Counted from the stretch's first letter, positions 44,841 through 54,621 are shown. The stretch: DNA of 64,000 bases from Mixta intestinalis (GCF_009914055.1 NZ_CP028271.1:806001-870000); one strand, 5' to 3'. Numbers and translations: made by a program. The notes: a model not told the origin generated them from the letters alone.

Positions 44841-45587
44841 ATGAGGATAAAACCTGACGACAACTGGCGTTGGTTTTTCGACGCAGAGCAGGATCGTATG
44901 ATGCTCGACTTAGCGGATGGTATGCTGTTTCGCTCGCGTTTTTCCCGCAAAATGCTGACGCCGGACGCGTTTGATGACGCAGTGTTCAGCGTTGACGATG
45001 CGGCGCAGTTTTATACCTGGCAGGAGAGCTGCCGCGAAGCAGCGCTCAGCGATGAACAGAACGCCGAGCTGCTACTCAACGCGTTGGTTGCTTATCGTTT
45101 TCTGAAGCCTCTGATGCCGAAAAGCTGGCATTTTCGCGTTCGTCAGCGTCACTGCTGGCAGCCGGGTGAAAGCGATCTGGTTACGGTTACCCTGAATGAA
45201 AGCGGGGAAGAGGCCAGGCTGCTGGTGGTTGAAGCGGGAGAAAGCGCGGCACTGTGCGTACTGGCGCAGCCCCAGCTGCAGCTGGCCGGTAAAACCATGA
45301 TGCTTGGCGATGCGATTAAATTATGCACGATCGCCTGCAATCCTGGCATGCCGAACAGGCGCAGCATTACGCCTGGGCCGGTTGACCGCGCATTCGGCGT
45401 CAGGCCAGCTCAATATCTCCGGCGGGAATACAGCTACAGCTTAGTAGGGTGCCATCAGCGTGCACGGCGTCCTGCTTCAGCGCCGTTACCTGACCTGAGA
45501 GCAGGCGCATTTCACAGCTACCACACAGGCCGGCACGACAGCTGTAGGGAATGCGGTGGCCCTGCATTTCCAGCTGTTCCAGTATAA
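44841..45587 (+). CDS. zapC: Cell division protein ZapC, frameshifted near its C-terminus
   Basis: ZapC stabilises FtsZ polymers at the division ring. Residues 1-160 match ZapC closely (MRIKPDDNWRWFFDAEQDRMM to LGDAIK). After L161 (codon at 45321) the open frame departs from the family and runs to 45587 for a 248-residue product, crossing the 3' 188 bases of ycbX on the other strand. The family ending is present one base out of phase: from 45323 another frame reads MHDRLQSWHAEQAQHYAWAG and stops at 45383-45385. Restoring one base would give a 181-residue protein (E. coli 180). Hence a 1-nt deletion or sequence error is likely. Confidence 0.88.
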   Translation: MRIKPDDNWRWFFDAEQDRMMLDLADGMLFRSRFSRKMLTPDAFDDAVFSVDDAAQFYTWQESCREAALSDEQNAELLLNALVAYRFLKPLMPKSWHFRVRQRHCWQPGESDLVTVTLNESGEEARLLVVEAGESAALCVLAQPQLQLAGKTMMLGDAIKLCTIACNPGMPNRRSITPGPVDRAFGVRPAQYLRREYSYSLVGCHQRARRPASAPLPDLRAGAFHSYHTGRHDSCRECGGPAFPAVPV

Positions 45588-46509
45588 CTTGCTGGTTATT
45601 GCCGATGAACGATTTGCCCTGGTAGCTAATCGTCACGCTGCTTTCCGCCGCCGCTTCCACATGTAGTGTCTCTGTGACTTTACCCGCGCCATATAAGCGC
45701 GGCGGCTGGGTTTGTAACACTTCCAGCGTATCGCCTACCCGAATAACGCCGCTGTTGCGGGCAATCAGATTCATTCCAAAATCGACATCACCGCTATCAT
45801 CCAGCGCGCTGCGGAAACTCTGTAACGTTTTAAGCGGTTCGCCGGAAGGATGCTTTTGTCCACGCTCCGGGCTGATGGTGGTGAAAATGCAGCGGCTGCA
45901 AGGTTTCGCGACGTCAAACTCCACTTCACCAAGGCGCAGGCGCGCCCAGCTGTCCTCTTCCCAGGCGACCGCGCCGGTAACCGTCAGGTTAGGACGAAAC
46001 TGCTCCAGTCGGATACTTGCCGTACAGCGCTGTTGCAAATCGTGCAGTGACGCTTCGTTTACCAGCAAAAATGGATAGCCGTCGGCAAAGCCGAGCGGCA
46101 CGTCAGGATGGCGTTTGACCCGACGCGTCATCTCCGGGCCGACCCAGCGTAGCTGAACCGGATGCGGGAAAAAGCCGCTCAGCCAGTCATTGATCGGCTG
46201 CGGTGCGATACGGGCGGTGAAATGATTGCCCCAGACTTCGGTCGCGGCATCCTGTGGCTGAAAATCACTATACCGCAACGTTGCGCTGCTGTTGTCCGGT
46301 GCCTGTAGCCACAGCCCGTCCGGCATCAACGCCGGAATAAACTGCACCAGCTGTGGAAACTGGCGAGCGGTAATAAAGGTGCCGTCTTCAGCCGTCAGCA
46401 TAAACAAGCGATCAAAGGCCAGACCGCTCTCTCTTACCTGGGCGTGCGAGAGCTGTAATCCTCGCATTGATTTGACCGGATGAATAAACAGGCGTGACAG
46501 AACAATCAT
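45400..46509 (-). CDS. ycbX: YcbX, MOSC and 2Fe-2S ferredoxin domain protein
   Basis: YcbX is a molybdenum-cofactor-dependent protein; in E. coli it detoxifies N-hydroxylated base analogues together with CysJ. The 369-residue chain equals the E. coli length. An MOSC_N beta-barrel (MIVLSRLFIHPVKSMRG) comes first, then the MOSC domain with cysteine in FDVAKPCSRCIFTTI. A plant-type ferredoxin domain (about 285-369) has cluster ligands in SCRAGLCGSCEMRLLSG and LLSCSCIPAGD. It converges on zapC. Confidence 0.95.
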   Translation of the reverse strand: MIVLSRLFIHPVKSMRGLQLSHAQVRESGLAFDRLFMLTAEDGTFITARQFPQLVQFIPALMPDGLWLQAPDNSSATLRYSDFQPQDAATEVWGNHFTARIAPQPINDWLSGFFPHPVQLRWVGPEMTRRVKRHPDVPLGFADGYPFLLVNEASLHDLQQRCTASIRLEQFRPNLTVTGAVAWEEDSWARLRLGEVEFDVAKPCSRCIFTTISPERGQKHPSGEPLKTLQSFRSALDDSGDVDFGMNLIARNSGVIRVGDTLEVLQTQPPRLYGAGKVTETLHVEAAAESSVTISYQGKSFIGNNQQVILEQLEMQGHRIPYSCRAGLCGSCEMRLLSGQVTALKQDAVHADGTLLSCSCIPAGDIELA

Positions 46510-46632
46510 AATGCTCTCCGAACTGGACCACGGGCAATACAGGAATCTGCGCTTAAAGGAAGCTAACTTTATGACATGCGGCGGCGATTAGCTATAATGC
46601 GCAACAATTTTCCCAATACTGTAAGTGATGAT

Positions 46633-48744
46633 ATGAATTCTCTGTTTGCCAGTACGGCGCGTGGGCTCGAAGAGCTGTTGAAGAGTGAGCTGGAAGCGCT
46701 GGGGGCGCAGGAGCTGCAGGTGGTGCAGGGTGGTGTACATTATCAGGGTGACGATCGTTTAATGTATCGTAGCCTGCTGTGGAGCCGCCTGGCATCGCGT
46801 ATCCTGCTGCCGCTGAGCGAATGCTCCGTCTATAGCGATCTCGATCTCTATCTTGGCGCCCAGGCTATCGACTGGACAAACCTGATTGACGGTACTTTTG
46901 CCGTCCACTTTAGCGGTACTAACGAAGCGATTCGCAACAGCCAGTTCGGTGCGTTAAAAGTAAAAGATGCCATCGTTGACAGCTTTACCCGTAAAAATCT
47001 GCCGCGCCCGGATGTCGATCGTGAACAGCCGGATGTGCGCATCAATGTCTGGCTGAATAAGGATATCGCCAGCATTGCGCTCGATCTGAGCGGGGAAGGA
47101 ATGCACCAGCGCGGCTATCGCCAGCAGACGGGGCAGGCACCTATGAAGGAGAACCTGGCCGCGGCGACAGTGCTGCGCTCTGGCTGGCAGCCGGGTACGC
47201 CGCTGATCGACCCGATGTGTGGTTCCGGTACGCTGCTGATTGAAGCGGCGCTGATCGCCAGCGATCGTGCTCCGGGTCTGAACCGCCGTCAGTGGGGGTT
47301 CAAAGGCTGGAAAGCACATCAGCCTGAGCTGTGGCGAGAGCTAATCGACGAAGCGCAGATCCGCGCCCGCCAGGGCGTGCAGCAGACAACTTCGCGCTTT
47401 TTTGGCTATGATAACGATGAGCGGGTGCTGGAACGCGCGCGCGGCAATGCCCGTCGCGCTGGCGTGGCCGATCTTTTTACCTTTGGCGTGCAGGATGTGG
47501 TGCAGCTGAAAAATCCGCTGCCGCAGGGGCCGATCGGCACCGTTATCAGCAACCCGCCCTATGGCGAACGTCTGGAGAGCGAACCGGCACTGATCGCACT
47601 GCACAGCCAGCTGGGGCGCGTAATGAAAAGCCAGTTCGGCGGCTGGCATCTCTCGCTGTTCAGCGCCTCGCCCGATCTGCTGAGCTGTTTGCAGCTGCGT
47701 GCCGATCGTCAGTTTAAAGCGAAAAACGGCCCGCTGGAGTGCGTACAGAAAAACTACCAGCTGGCGGCAAGCAGCAGCGAAGGAATGCCTGCGCAGGTGG
47801 CGGAAGATTACGCCAATCGCCTGAAAAAGAATATGAAGAAGCTGGACAAGTGGGCGCGTCAGGAGGGTATCGAATGCTATCGCCTGTATGACGCCGACCT
47901 GCCGGAATATAACGTCGCCGTCGATCGCTACGCCGACTGGGTGGTGATTCAGGAGTATGCGCCACCGAAAACCATCGATGCGCTCAAGGCACGTCAGCGT
48001 CTGTTTGATGTCATCAGCGCCACGCTGACGGTACTGAAGTTGCCAGCTAATCGTCTGGTGCTGAAAACGCGCGAAAAGCAGAAGGGTAAAAGCCAGTATC
48101 AGAAGCTGGGCGAAAAAGGCGAATATTTTGAAGTTAGTGAGTTTAACGCGCGCTTCTGGGTAAACCTGACCGACTACCTTGATACCGGCCTGTTTATCGA
48201 TCATCGTCTCGCGCGGCGTATGCTGGGCCAGATGAGTAAAGGCAAGGATTTCCTTAATCTGTTCGCCTATACCGGCAGCGCCAGCGTGCACGCCGGGCTG
48301 GGTGGCGCACGTTCCACCACTACGGTGGATATGTCGCGCACTTACCTGGAGTGGGCAGAACGCAATATGCGTTTAAACGGCCTCAGCGGGCGTCAGCATC
48401 GACTGATGCAGGCAGATTGCCTGAGCTGGCTGCGTGAAAGTCATGAGCAGTTCGATCTGATCTTTATCGATCCGCCTACCTTCTCTAACTCAAAACGTAT
48501 GGAAGAGAGCTTTGACGTGCAGCGCGATCATTTGCAGCTGATGCGCGATCTTAAACGTCTGCTGCGTGCGGGCGGCACCATTATGTTTTCTAACAATAAA
48601 CGTGGCTTTAAAATGGATCACGAAGGCCTGGCCGCTATCGGCCTGCGCGCCCAGGAGATCACTGCCAAAACGCAGTCACAGGATTTTGCCCGCAACCGCC
48701 ACATTCATAACTGCTGGCTGATAACCCATGCCGGTAAGGAATAA
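46633..48744 (+). CDS. rlmL: 23S rRNA (G2445-N2)/(G2069-N7) methyltransferase RlmKL
   Basis: A fused bifunctional rRNA methyltransferase acting on G2445 (N2) and G2069 (N7). ATG 46633 gives MNSLFASTARGLEELLKSEL, the E. coli start, and 703 residues (E. coli 702); the frame is open from 46576 but that extension has no family support. THUMP domain near 50-155, RlmL catalytic NPPYGER near residue 311, and a C-terminal RlmK Rossmann domain with FAYTGSASVHAGLGGA near 548 and IDPPTFSNS near 615. uup follows after 6 bases. Confidence 0.96.
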   Translation: MNSLFASTARGLEELLKSELEALGAQELQVVQGGVHYQGDDRLMYRSLLWSRLASRILLPLSECSVYSDLDLYLGAQAIDWTNLIDGTFAVHFSGTNEAIRNSQFGALKVKDAIVDSFTRKNLPRPDVDREQPDVRINVWLNKDIASIALDLSGEGMHQRGYRQQTGQAPMKENLAAATVLRSGWQPGTPLIDPMCGSGTLLIEAALIASDRAPGLNRRQWGFKGWKAHQPELWRELIDEAQIRARQGVQQTTSRFFGYDNDERVLERARGNARRAGVADLFTFGVQDVVQLKNPLPQGPIGTVISNPPYGERLESEPALIALHSQLGRVMKSQFGGWHLSLFSASPDLLSCLQLRADRQFKAKNGPLECVQKNYQLAASSSEGMPAQVAEDYANRLKKNMKKLDKWARQEGIECYRLYDADLPEYNVAVDRYADWVVIQEYAPPKTIDALKARQRLFDVISATLTVLKLPANRLVLKTREKQKGKSQYQKLGEKGEYFEVSEFNARFWVNLTDYLDTGLFIDHRLARRMLGQMSKGKDFLNLFAYTGSASVHAGLGGARSTTTVDMSRTYLEWAERNMRLNGLSGRQHRLMQADCLSWLRESHEQFDLIFIDPPTFSNSKRMEESFDVQRDHLQLMRDLKRLLRAGGTIMFSNNKRGFKMDHEGLAAIGLRAQEITAKTQSQDFARNRHIHNCWLITHAGKE

Positions 48745-48750
48745 CGCTGT

Positions 48751-50661
48751 ATGTCATTAATTAGTATTCACAACGCTTATCTCTCTTTCAGCGATGCACC
48801 GCTGCTCGATCACACCGAATTGCATATTGAAGAGAATGAGCGCGTCTGTCTGGTAGGGCGCAACGGTGCCGGTAAATCCACGCTGATGAAAATTATCAAC
48901 GGCGAGCAGCCGCTGGACGATGGGCGCATTATTTTCGAGCAGGATCTGGTGGTGGCGCGCCTGCAACAGGACCCGCCGCGTAATATCGCCGGTACGGTAT
49001 ATGACTTTGTTGCCGAGGGCGTAGCGGAGCAGGCGGAGCATCTGAAGGCCTACCACGCCATTTCTCACGTGGTGATGAACGATCCGAGCGAAAAAAACCT
49101 TAATGAAATGGCGCGCCTGCAGGGCGTGCTGGATCACCATAATCTGTGGCAGCTGGAATCGCGCATTAATGATGTGCTACAGCAGATTGGCCTTGAGCCG
49201 GAAGTGGAGCTGTCGTCGCTTTCGGGTGGCTGGTTGCGTAAAGCGGCGCTGGGGCGCGCACTGGTCAGCAATCCGCGCGTGCTGCTGCTGGATGAACCCA
49301 CCAACCATCTGGATATCGAAACCATCGACTGGCTGGAAACTTTCCTGAAAACTTTCCAGGGCAGCATCGTCTTTATCTCTCACGACCGTTCATTTATCCG
49401 TAATATGGCGACGCGTATTGTCGATCTCGATCGCGGCAAGCTGGTTTCCTGGCCGGGCGACTATGATAAATATCTCACCGGGAAAGAAGAGGCGCTGCGC
49501 GTTGAAGAGATGCAGAACGCTGAATTTGACCGCAAGCTGGCGCAGGAAGAGGTCTGGATTCGTCAGGGCATCAAAGCTCGTCGTACCCGTAATGAAGGCC
49601 GCGTGCGTGCGCTGAAAGCGCTGCGTCGTGAGCGCTCGGAACGCCGCGAAGTGATGGGCAAAGCGCAGATGCAGGTCGAGGAAGCGTCACGCTCCGGCAA
49701 GATTGTCTTTGAGCTGGAGAACGTTAACTACAGCATCGGCGATCGCACCCTGGTCAGAAATTTCAGCGCTCAGGTGCAGCGTGGCGATAAGATCGCGCTG
49801 ATTGGGCCGAACGGCTGCGGTAAGACCACGCTGCTGAAACTTATGCTGGGCCAGCTTAAGGCAGACAGCGGACGCGTACACAGCGGCAGCAAACTGGAAG
49901 TCGCCTACTTCGATCAGCATCGCGCTATTCTCGATCCCGATCGTACGGTGATGGATAACCTCGCAGAAGGCAAACAGGAGGTGATGGTTAACGGCAAACC
50001 TCGCCACGTGCTCGGCTATCTGCAGGAGTTTCTGTTCCATCCGAAACGTGCGATGACGCCGGTACGCGCGCTTTCCGGCGGTGAACGCAACCGCCTGCTG
50101 CTGGCGCGCCTGTTCCTGAAGCCAAGCAACCTGCTGATTCTCGATGAGCCGACTAACGATCTGGATGTAGAAACGCTGGAGCTGCTGGAGGAGCTGATTG
50201 ATGGCTATCAGGGCACCGTACTGCTGGTAAGCCACGATCGTCAGTTCGTGGATAATACCGTTACCGAATGCTGGATTTTCGAAGGCAACGGCGACATCGG
50301 TGCCTTTGTTGGCGGCTATCATGATGCTCAGCATCAGCGTGCCACATCGCGTCAGAGCCGCGTCGCACCGGTAAAAGCGTCGGCGCCGGTGGAAAAAGCG
50401 CCCAGGAATGAGGGGGCAAAACAGCCAGCTGTAAAACTAAGCTATAAGTTACAGCGCGAGCTGGAACAGTTGCCGCAGCAGCTGGAGGCGCTGGAAGCAC
50501 AGATTGAACAGCTGCAGACGCAGATGGCGGATGCCAGCTTCTTTAGCCAGCCGCATGATAAAACCCAGCCGGTTCTGGATGCGCTGGCGGAGGCTGAGCA
50601 GCAGCTGGAAAGCGCTTTCGAACGCTGGGAATACCTTGAATCGCTGAAAAACGGCGCCTGA
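48751..50661 (+). CDS. uup: ABC-F ATPase Uup
   Basis: Uup is a soluble ABC-F protein linked to ribosome function and suppression of transposon precise excision. The 636 residues carry two ATPase cassettes: Walker A GRNGAGKST near residue 36 and GPNGCGKTT near 353. Signatures LSGGWLRKAAL and LSGGERNRLLL, and Walker B LLLLDEPTNHLD and LLILDEPTNDLD, are intact. The ABC-F linker (about 240-320) is basic and helical. A C-terminal coiled-coil DNA-binding domain covers about 560-630. Confidence 0.96.
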   Translation: MSLISIHNAYLSFSDAPLLDHTELHIEENERVCLVGRNGAGKSTLMKIINGEQPLDDGRIIFEQDLVVARLQQDPPRNIAGTVYDFVAEGVAEQAEHLKAYHAISHVVMNDPSEKNLNEMARLQGVLDHHNLWQLESRINDVLQQIGLEPEVELSSLSGGWLRKAALGRALVSNPRVLLLDEPTNHLDIETIDWLETFLKTFQGSIVFISHDRSFIRNMATRIVDLDRGKLVSWPGDYDKYLTGKEEALRVEEMQNAEFDRKLAQEEVWIRQGIKARRTRNEGRVRALKALRRERSERREVMGKAQMQVEEASRSGKIVFELENVNYSIGDRTLVRNFSAQVQRGDKIALIGPNGCGKTTLLKLMLGQLKADSGRVHSGSKLEVAYFDQHRAILDPDRTVMDNLAEGKQEVMVNGKPRHVLGYLQEFLFHPKRAMTPVRALSGGERNRLLLARLFLKPSNLLILDEPTNDLDVETLELLEELIDGYQGTVLLVSHDRQFVDNTVTECWIFEGNGDIGAFVGGYHDAQHQRATSRQSRVAPVKASAPVEKAPRNEGAKQPAVKLSYKLQRELEQLPQQLEALEAQIEQLQTQMADASFFSQPHDKTQPVLDALAEAEQQLESAFERWEYLESLKNGA

Positions 50662-50676
50662 GATCGGGAGTAGGCT

Positions 50677-51945
50677 ATGTGTTCATCCGAACACTCAGAA
50701 GAGTGGATGCTTTGTCCGCAATGCGACCTGATGACGCGGCTGCCGCCGATTGCCATCGGGCAGAAAGCGAGCTGTCCACGCTGTCACGCCACCCTGACCA
50801 TTAACTGGAGCGAGCCGCGTAAGCGGCCCTCCGGTTATGCGCTGGCGGCGCTGTTTATGCTGCTGTTGGCTAATTTGTTTCCCTTTGTGAGTATGCATGT
50901 CTCCGGGTTGAGCAGTGAAATTACCCTGATGGAAATCCCACAGGTAATGGTTTCAGAAGATTACACCAGCCTCGCCACGCTGTTTATGCTGTTTGTTCAG
51001 GCGGTGCCTGCCTTTTGCATGGTGACATTACTGCTGCTGGTTAATCCGCTACCGTTGCCACAGCCGCTGCGTATTGGCCTGGCGCGTATTCTGTTTAAGC
51101 TTAAAAGCTGGGGAATGGCGGAAATATTCCTCGCGGGAGTGCTGGTCAGCTTCGTTAAGCTGATGGCCTACGGCGATATTGGTATCGGCAGCAGTTTCCT
51201 GCCCTGGTGTCTGTTTTGTCTGTTGCAGCTACGCGCTTTTCAGTGCGTCGATCGACGCTGGCTGTGGCGGGAAATCGCCGCAGAACCGCCGCTTCCTTTC
51301 AGGCCGCAGGCTGGTATCAGTGGATTGAAGCAGGGGCTGCGATCCTGTCCGTGCTGTACTGCCGTGCTGCCCGCCGATCGTTCTGTCTGCCCGCGCTGTA
51401 CAACGGTAGCGCATGCGCGTCGTCGGCATAGTCTGCAGTGGACGCTGGCGCTGCTGTTCACCTCGGTTATTATCTACATTCCCGCCAATATTTTACCAAT
51501 TATGGTAACCGAAGCGCTGGGTGACAAAATGGGCTCCAATATTATGGCCGGGGTTATCCTGCTGTGGAGCGACGGCTCTTATCCGGTGGCGCTGGTCATC
51601 TTTATCGCCAGTATTATGGTGCCATCGCTGAAAATGCTGGCTATCGGCTGGCTGTGCTGGGATGCCAACGGGCACGGCAGACGCGATAGCGAAAAGATGC
51701 ATCTGATTTATGAAGTGGTGGAGTTTGTCGGCCGCTGGTCGATGATTGATGTTTTTGTTATTGCCGTGCTCTCCGCTCTCGTACGAATAGGGCAGTTAAT
51801 GAATATTTATCCCGCACCGGGTGCGATACTCTTTGCGGCAGTGGTGATCCTGACAATGTTTGCCGCCATGACGTTCGATCCCCGTCTTACCTGGGATCGT
51901 GAACCAGAGAATATGATGAAGGAGCCGAGTCTTGACGGAAAATAA
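50677..51945 (+). CDS. pqiA: Intermembrane transport protein PqiA
   Basis: PqiA is the inner-membrane partner of the PqiABC lipid-trafficking complex. The 422-residue product (E. coli 417) is a duplication: each half has a zinc ribbon (CPQCD...CPRC near residues 14-37; CPCC...CPRC near 225-245) followed by four membrane helices. MAEIFLAGVLVSFVKLMAYG and YEVVEFVGRWSMIDVFVIAVL are the conserved membrane blocks. Its 3' end overlaps pqiB by 14 bases. Confidence 0.95.
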   Translation: MCSSEHSEEWMLCPQCDLMTRLPPIAIGQKASCPRCHATLTINWSEPRKRPSGYALAALFMLLLANLFPFVSMHVSGLSSEITLMEIPQVMVSEDYTSLATLFMLFVQAVPAFCMVTLLLLVNPLPLPQPLRIGLARILFKLKSWGMAEIFLAGVLVSFVKLMAYGDIGIGSSFLPWCLFCLLQLRAFQCVDRRWLWREIAAEPPLPFRPQAGISGLKQGLRSCPCCTAVLPADRSVCPRCTTVAHARRRHSLQWTLALLFTSVIIYIPANILPIMVTEALGDKMGSNIMAGVILLWSDGSYPVALVIFIASIMVPSLKMLAIGWLCWDANGHGRRDSEKMHLIYEVVEFVGRWSMIDVFVIAVLSALVRIGQLMNIYPAPGAILFAAVVILTMFAAMTFDPRLTWDREPENMMKEPSLDGK

Positions 51946-53575
51946 CCACGGCGTCGCCAAAGTGGATCAAATTAAACGCTGGTCGCCGGTATGGATAGTA
52001 CCTATTGTTACCGTCCTGATTGGTGCCTGGATTCTGTTTTACCACTTTAGCCATCAGGGACCGGAGGTGACGCTTATCACCACCAATGCTGAAGGCATTG
52101 AAGGTGGGAAGACGGCGATTAAGAGCCGCAGCGTGGATGTAGGTGTAGTGGAAAGCGCCGTGCTGACCGACGATCTGCATCATGTAGAAATCAAAGCCCG
52201 GCTCAATGCGGGAATGGAAAAGCTGCTGCATGAAGACAGCGTTTTCTGGGTGGTAAAACCGCAGGTAGGGCGCGAGGGGATTACCGGCCTTGGTACGCTG
52301 CTTTCCGGGGCTTACATTGAACTCCAGCCGGGTAGCAAGGGAACCAAGCCCGATCGGTATAAATTGCTTGATGCTCCACCGTTGGCACCGCCTGACGCGA
52401 AAGGTATTCGTATTGTGCTGGATAGCACCAAAGCGGGTCAGCTTAATGCGGGCGATCCGGTGCTGTTTCGCGGCTATCGAGTCGGTTCGGTGGAAACCAG
52501 CAGCTTTGATGCCGACAAGCGCGCTATGCAATATCAGCTTTTTGTCGCCGCGCCTTATGATCGGCTGGTCACTTCTAATGTGCGCTTCTGGAAAGATAGC
52601 GGTATTGCGGTAGAGATGTCGGCATCGGGTATGCGTGTTGAAATGGGATCGCTGACTACGCTGTTTAGCGGCGGCGTCAGTTTTGATGTGCCCGATGGCT
52701 GGGAGCTGGGCGTGCCTGCCGAAAATAAGGCGGAATATCATCTTTATGACGATCAGCGCAGCATTCAGGATTCGCTCTATACCAAACATCTTGATTTCCT
52801 GATGTTCTTCAACGATTCAATTCGCGGTCTGCAGCCGGGGGCGCCAGTAGAGTTCCGCGGTATTCGCCTTGGTACCGTAGCACAGGCACCTTATACCGTG
52901 CCGGGCTGGAACCAGTCGCTGAATAATGATTATCGTATCCCGGTACTGGTACGGATCGAGCCCGATCGTTTTATTAACCGTCTGGGTAGCGATTTCGATA
53001 TTGAACAGCATCTGCAGGATGGTAAAAAACGTGGTCTGCGCGCCTCACTGAAAACCGGTAACCTGCTTTCCGGTTCGTTGTATATCGATCTCGACTTTTA
53101 TAGTAACGCGCCGCAGTATAAGGGGCCGGAAAAAGTCGCCGGGTTGGAAATTATCCCTACCGTCACCGGCGGGCTGAGTCAGATTCAGCAGAAGCTGATG
53201 GACGCGCTGGATAAGATTAACAATCTGCCGCTGAATCCGATGATTAATCAGGCTACCGGTACGCTGAGAGAAAGTCAGCGCACGCTACAAGAGCTGCAAA
53301 AAACGCTGGATAACGTGAATAAAATTACCGCCAGCCCGTCAATGCAACAGCTGCCGCAGGATATGCAGCAGACGCTGCGCGAGCTGAATCGCAGTATGAA
53401 AGGATTGCAGCCAGGATCGCCTGCCTATAACAAGCTGGTGGGGGATATGCAGCGGCTCGATCAGGTATTGCGCGAACTGCAACCGGTATTGAAAACGCTT
53501 AATCAGAAGAGCAACGCGCTGGTGTTTGAAGCTAAACCAGGCGAGGATCCGCAGCCGAAGAGGGCGAAGCAATGA
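51932..53575 (+). CDS. pqiB: Intermembrane transport protein PqiB (MCE)
   Basis: PqiB forms a hexameric periplasmic tube of MCE rings spanning toward the outer membrane. The 547 residues (E. coli 546) have one N-terminal helix (WSPVWIVPIVTVLIGAWILF), three MCE domains (starting near residues 45, 160 and 285) and a C-terminal helical needle (about 430-525, LNRSMKGLQPGSPAYNKLV). The start is TTG at 51932, inside pqiA. An AAGGAG seven bases before it and the family N-terminus support this non-ATG start. It ends overlapping pqiC as ATGA. Confidence 0.94.
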   Translation: MTENNHGVAKVDQIKRWSPVWIVPIVTVLIGAWILFYHFSHQGPEVTLITTNAEGIEGGKTAIKSRSVDVGVVESAVLTDDLHHVEIKARLNAGMEKLLHEDSVFWVVKPQVGREGITGLGTLLSGAYIELQPGSKGTKPDRYKLLDAPPLAPPDAKGIRIVLDSTKAGQLNAGDPVLFRGYRVGSVETSSFDADKRAMQYQLFVAAPYDRLVTSNVRFWKDSGIAVEMSASGMRVEMGSLTTLFSGGVSFDVPDGWELGVPAENKAEYHLYDDQRSIQDSLYTKHLDFLMFFNDSIRGLQPGAPVEFRGIRLGTVAQAPYTVPGWNQSLNNDYRIPVLVRIEPDRFINRLGSDFDIEQHLQDGKKRGLRASLKTGNLLSGSLYIDLDFYSNAPQYKGPEKVAGLEIIPTVTGGLSQIQQKLMDALDKINNLPLNPMINQATGTLRESQRTLQELQKTLDNVNKITASPSMQQLPQDMQQTLRELNRSMKGLQPGSPAYNKLVGDMQRLDQVLRELQPVLKTLNQKSNALVFEAKPGEDPQPKRAKQ

Positions 53576-54153
53576 TGAAATGGATGCCGCTGGCGATGGT
53601 GATGGCGTTAAGCGCCTGTAGTACCACCACGCAAACCACGATGTACCAGCTGCCAGCGGGAGCGCCAGCAATGGCGCCGGTCAGTCAAAGTACGCTACTG
53701 GCGGAAAGTGCGTTGCCGCTGTGGGTGGAACATGTGTCGGTGCCCGATTATCTGGCGGGCAACGGTGTGGTTTATCAAACCAGTGACGTAAAATATGTTA
53801 TCGCAGCGAACAATCTGTGGGCCAGCCCGCTCGATCAGCAGTTACAGCAAACGCTGGTAACCAATCTTAGCGCTGCCTTACCCGGCAGGCTGGTTTCCGC
53901 TTTACCGTTGGGTGAGCAGCACGACACGCTGAATGTGAGCGTTACTGGTTTTCATGGACGTTATGACGGGCAGGTAGTTATCAGCGGTAGTTGGACGCTG
54001 GAGCATGGCGGGCGTATTACCCGTCAGCCGTTTAACCTGACGCTGCCACAACAGGAAGATGGGTATGATGCGCTGGTAAGAACGCTGGCGCAGGGCTGGC
54101 AACAGGAAGCGCAAAAGATGGCTATTGCTTTTTCTGCTCTGCAAAATAATTAA
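53572..54153 (+). CDS. pqiC: Outer-membrane lipoprotein PqiC
   Basis: PqiC (YmbA) is the outer-membrane lipoprotein end of the PqiABC system. The 193-residue precursor has a lipobox LSAC with modified cysteine C16. The mature part is an ABC-transport auxiliary domain (YQLPAG, LPLWVEHVSVPDYLAGNGVVYQ). ATGA overlap with pqiB couples the two. It ends the uup-pqiABC group. Confidence 0.93.
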   Translation: MMKWMPLAMVMALSACSTTTQTTMYQLPAGAPAMAPVSQSTLLAESALPLWVEHVSVPDYLAGNGVVYQTSDVKYVIAANNLWASPLDQQLQQTLVTNLSAALPGRLVSALPLGEQHDTLNVSVTGFHGRYDGQVVISGSWTLEHGGRITRQPFNLTLPQQEDGYDALVRTLAQGWQQEAQKMAIAFSALQNN

Positions 54154-54167
54154 ATATTCTGTCTCTG

Positions 54168-54215
54168 ATTCCGATCTGTCGGTGCCGTTCAGCGCGCCGG
54201 GATCGGAATTTTTTT
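54168..54215 (+). terminator. pqiC terminator
   Basis: ATTCCGATC (54168-54176) pairs perfectly with GATCGGAAT (54201-54209), and six T follow. The 24-nt loop can itself fold partly. It separates pqiABC from rmf. Confidence 0.85.
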
Positions 54216-54417
54216 ATTTCACAATCAGAACGTTGTCCGGTAACAGCTCCTCTCACCAGAAAAAACTCTAAAAATAGCGTATTCATATGACAATGGCGTG
54301 AATTTTGCGCATTGACCTTTTTTGCCGATAGGGGTAGAACAGGAATGTGGTTGCACATTTTGTGACCATTGTTTTCTTTCCACCAGTTCCACCATACCTG
54401 AATGAGGGAAATGAGGC

Positions 54418-54600
54418 ATGAAGAGACAAAAACGAGACCGCCTGGAACGGGCACATTCACGAGGTTATCAGGCTGGCATCAACGGGCGCTCAAAAGAAAT
54501 GTGTCCTTATCAAATGATCGAGGCTCGGTCTCACTGGTTGGGAGGTTGGCGAAAAGCCATGGAGGACAGGGCGGTTAGCGTCAGTACGGCGCTGGCCTGA
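54418..54600 (+). CDS. rmf: Ribosome modulation factor
   Basis: RMF pairs 70S ribosomes into inactive 100S dimers in stationary phase. MKRQKRDRLERAHSRGYQAG, RSKEMCPYQ and HWLGGWRKAMEDR match the family over its full length. The product has 60 residues against 55 in E. coli; the extra C-terminal SVSTALA-type tail is variable. A GAGG lies close before the ATG, and about 200 AT-rich bases upstream fit a stationary-phase promoter, not resolved here. Confidence 0.96.
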   Translation: MKRQKRDRLERAHSRGYQAGINGRSKEMCPYQMIEARSHWLGGWRKAMEDRAVSVSTALA

Positions 54601-54621
54601 CGGCCTGTTCAGAAAAAGGAC

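Noticed and set aside
47341..48291. 316-codon open frame antisense to rlmL
   Set aside because: Overlaps a certain gene in full and lacks any recognisable domain.
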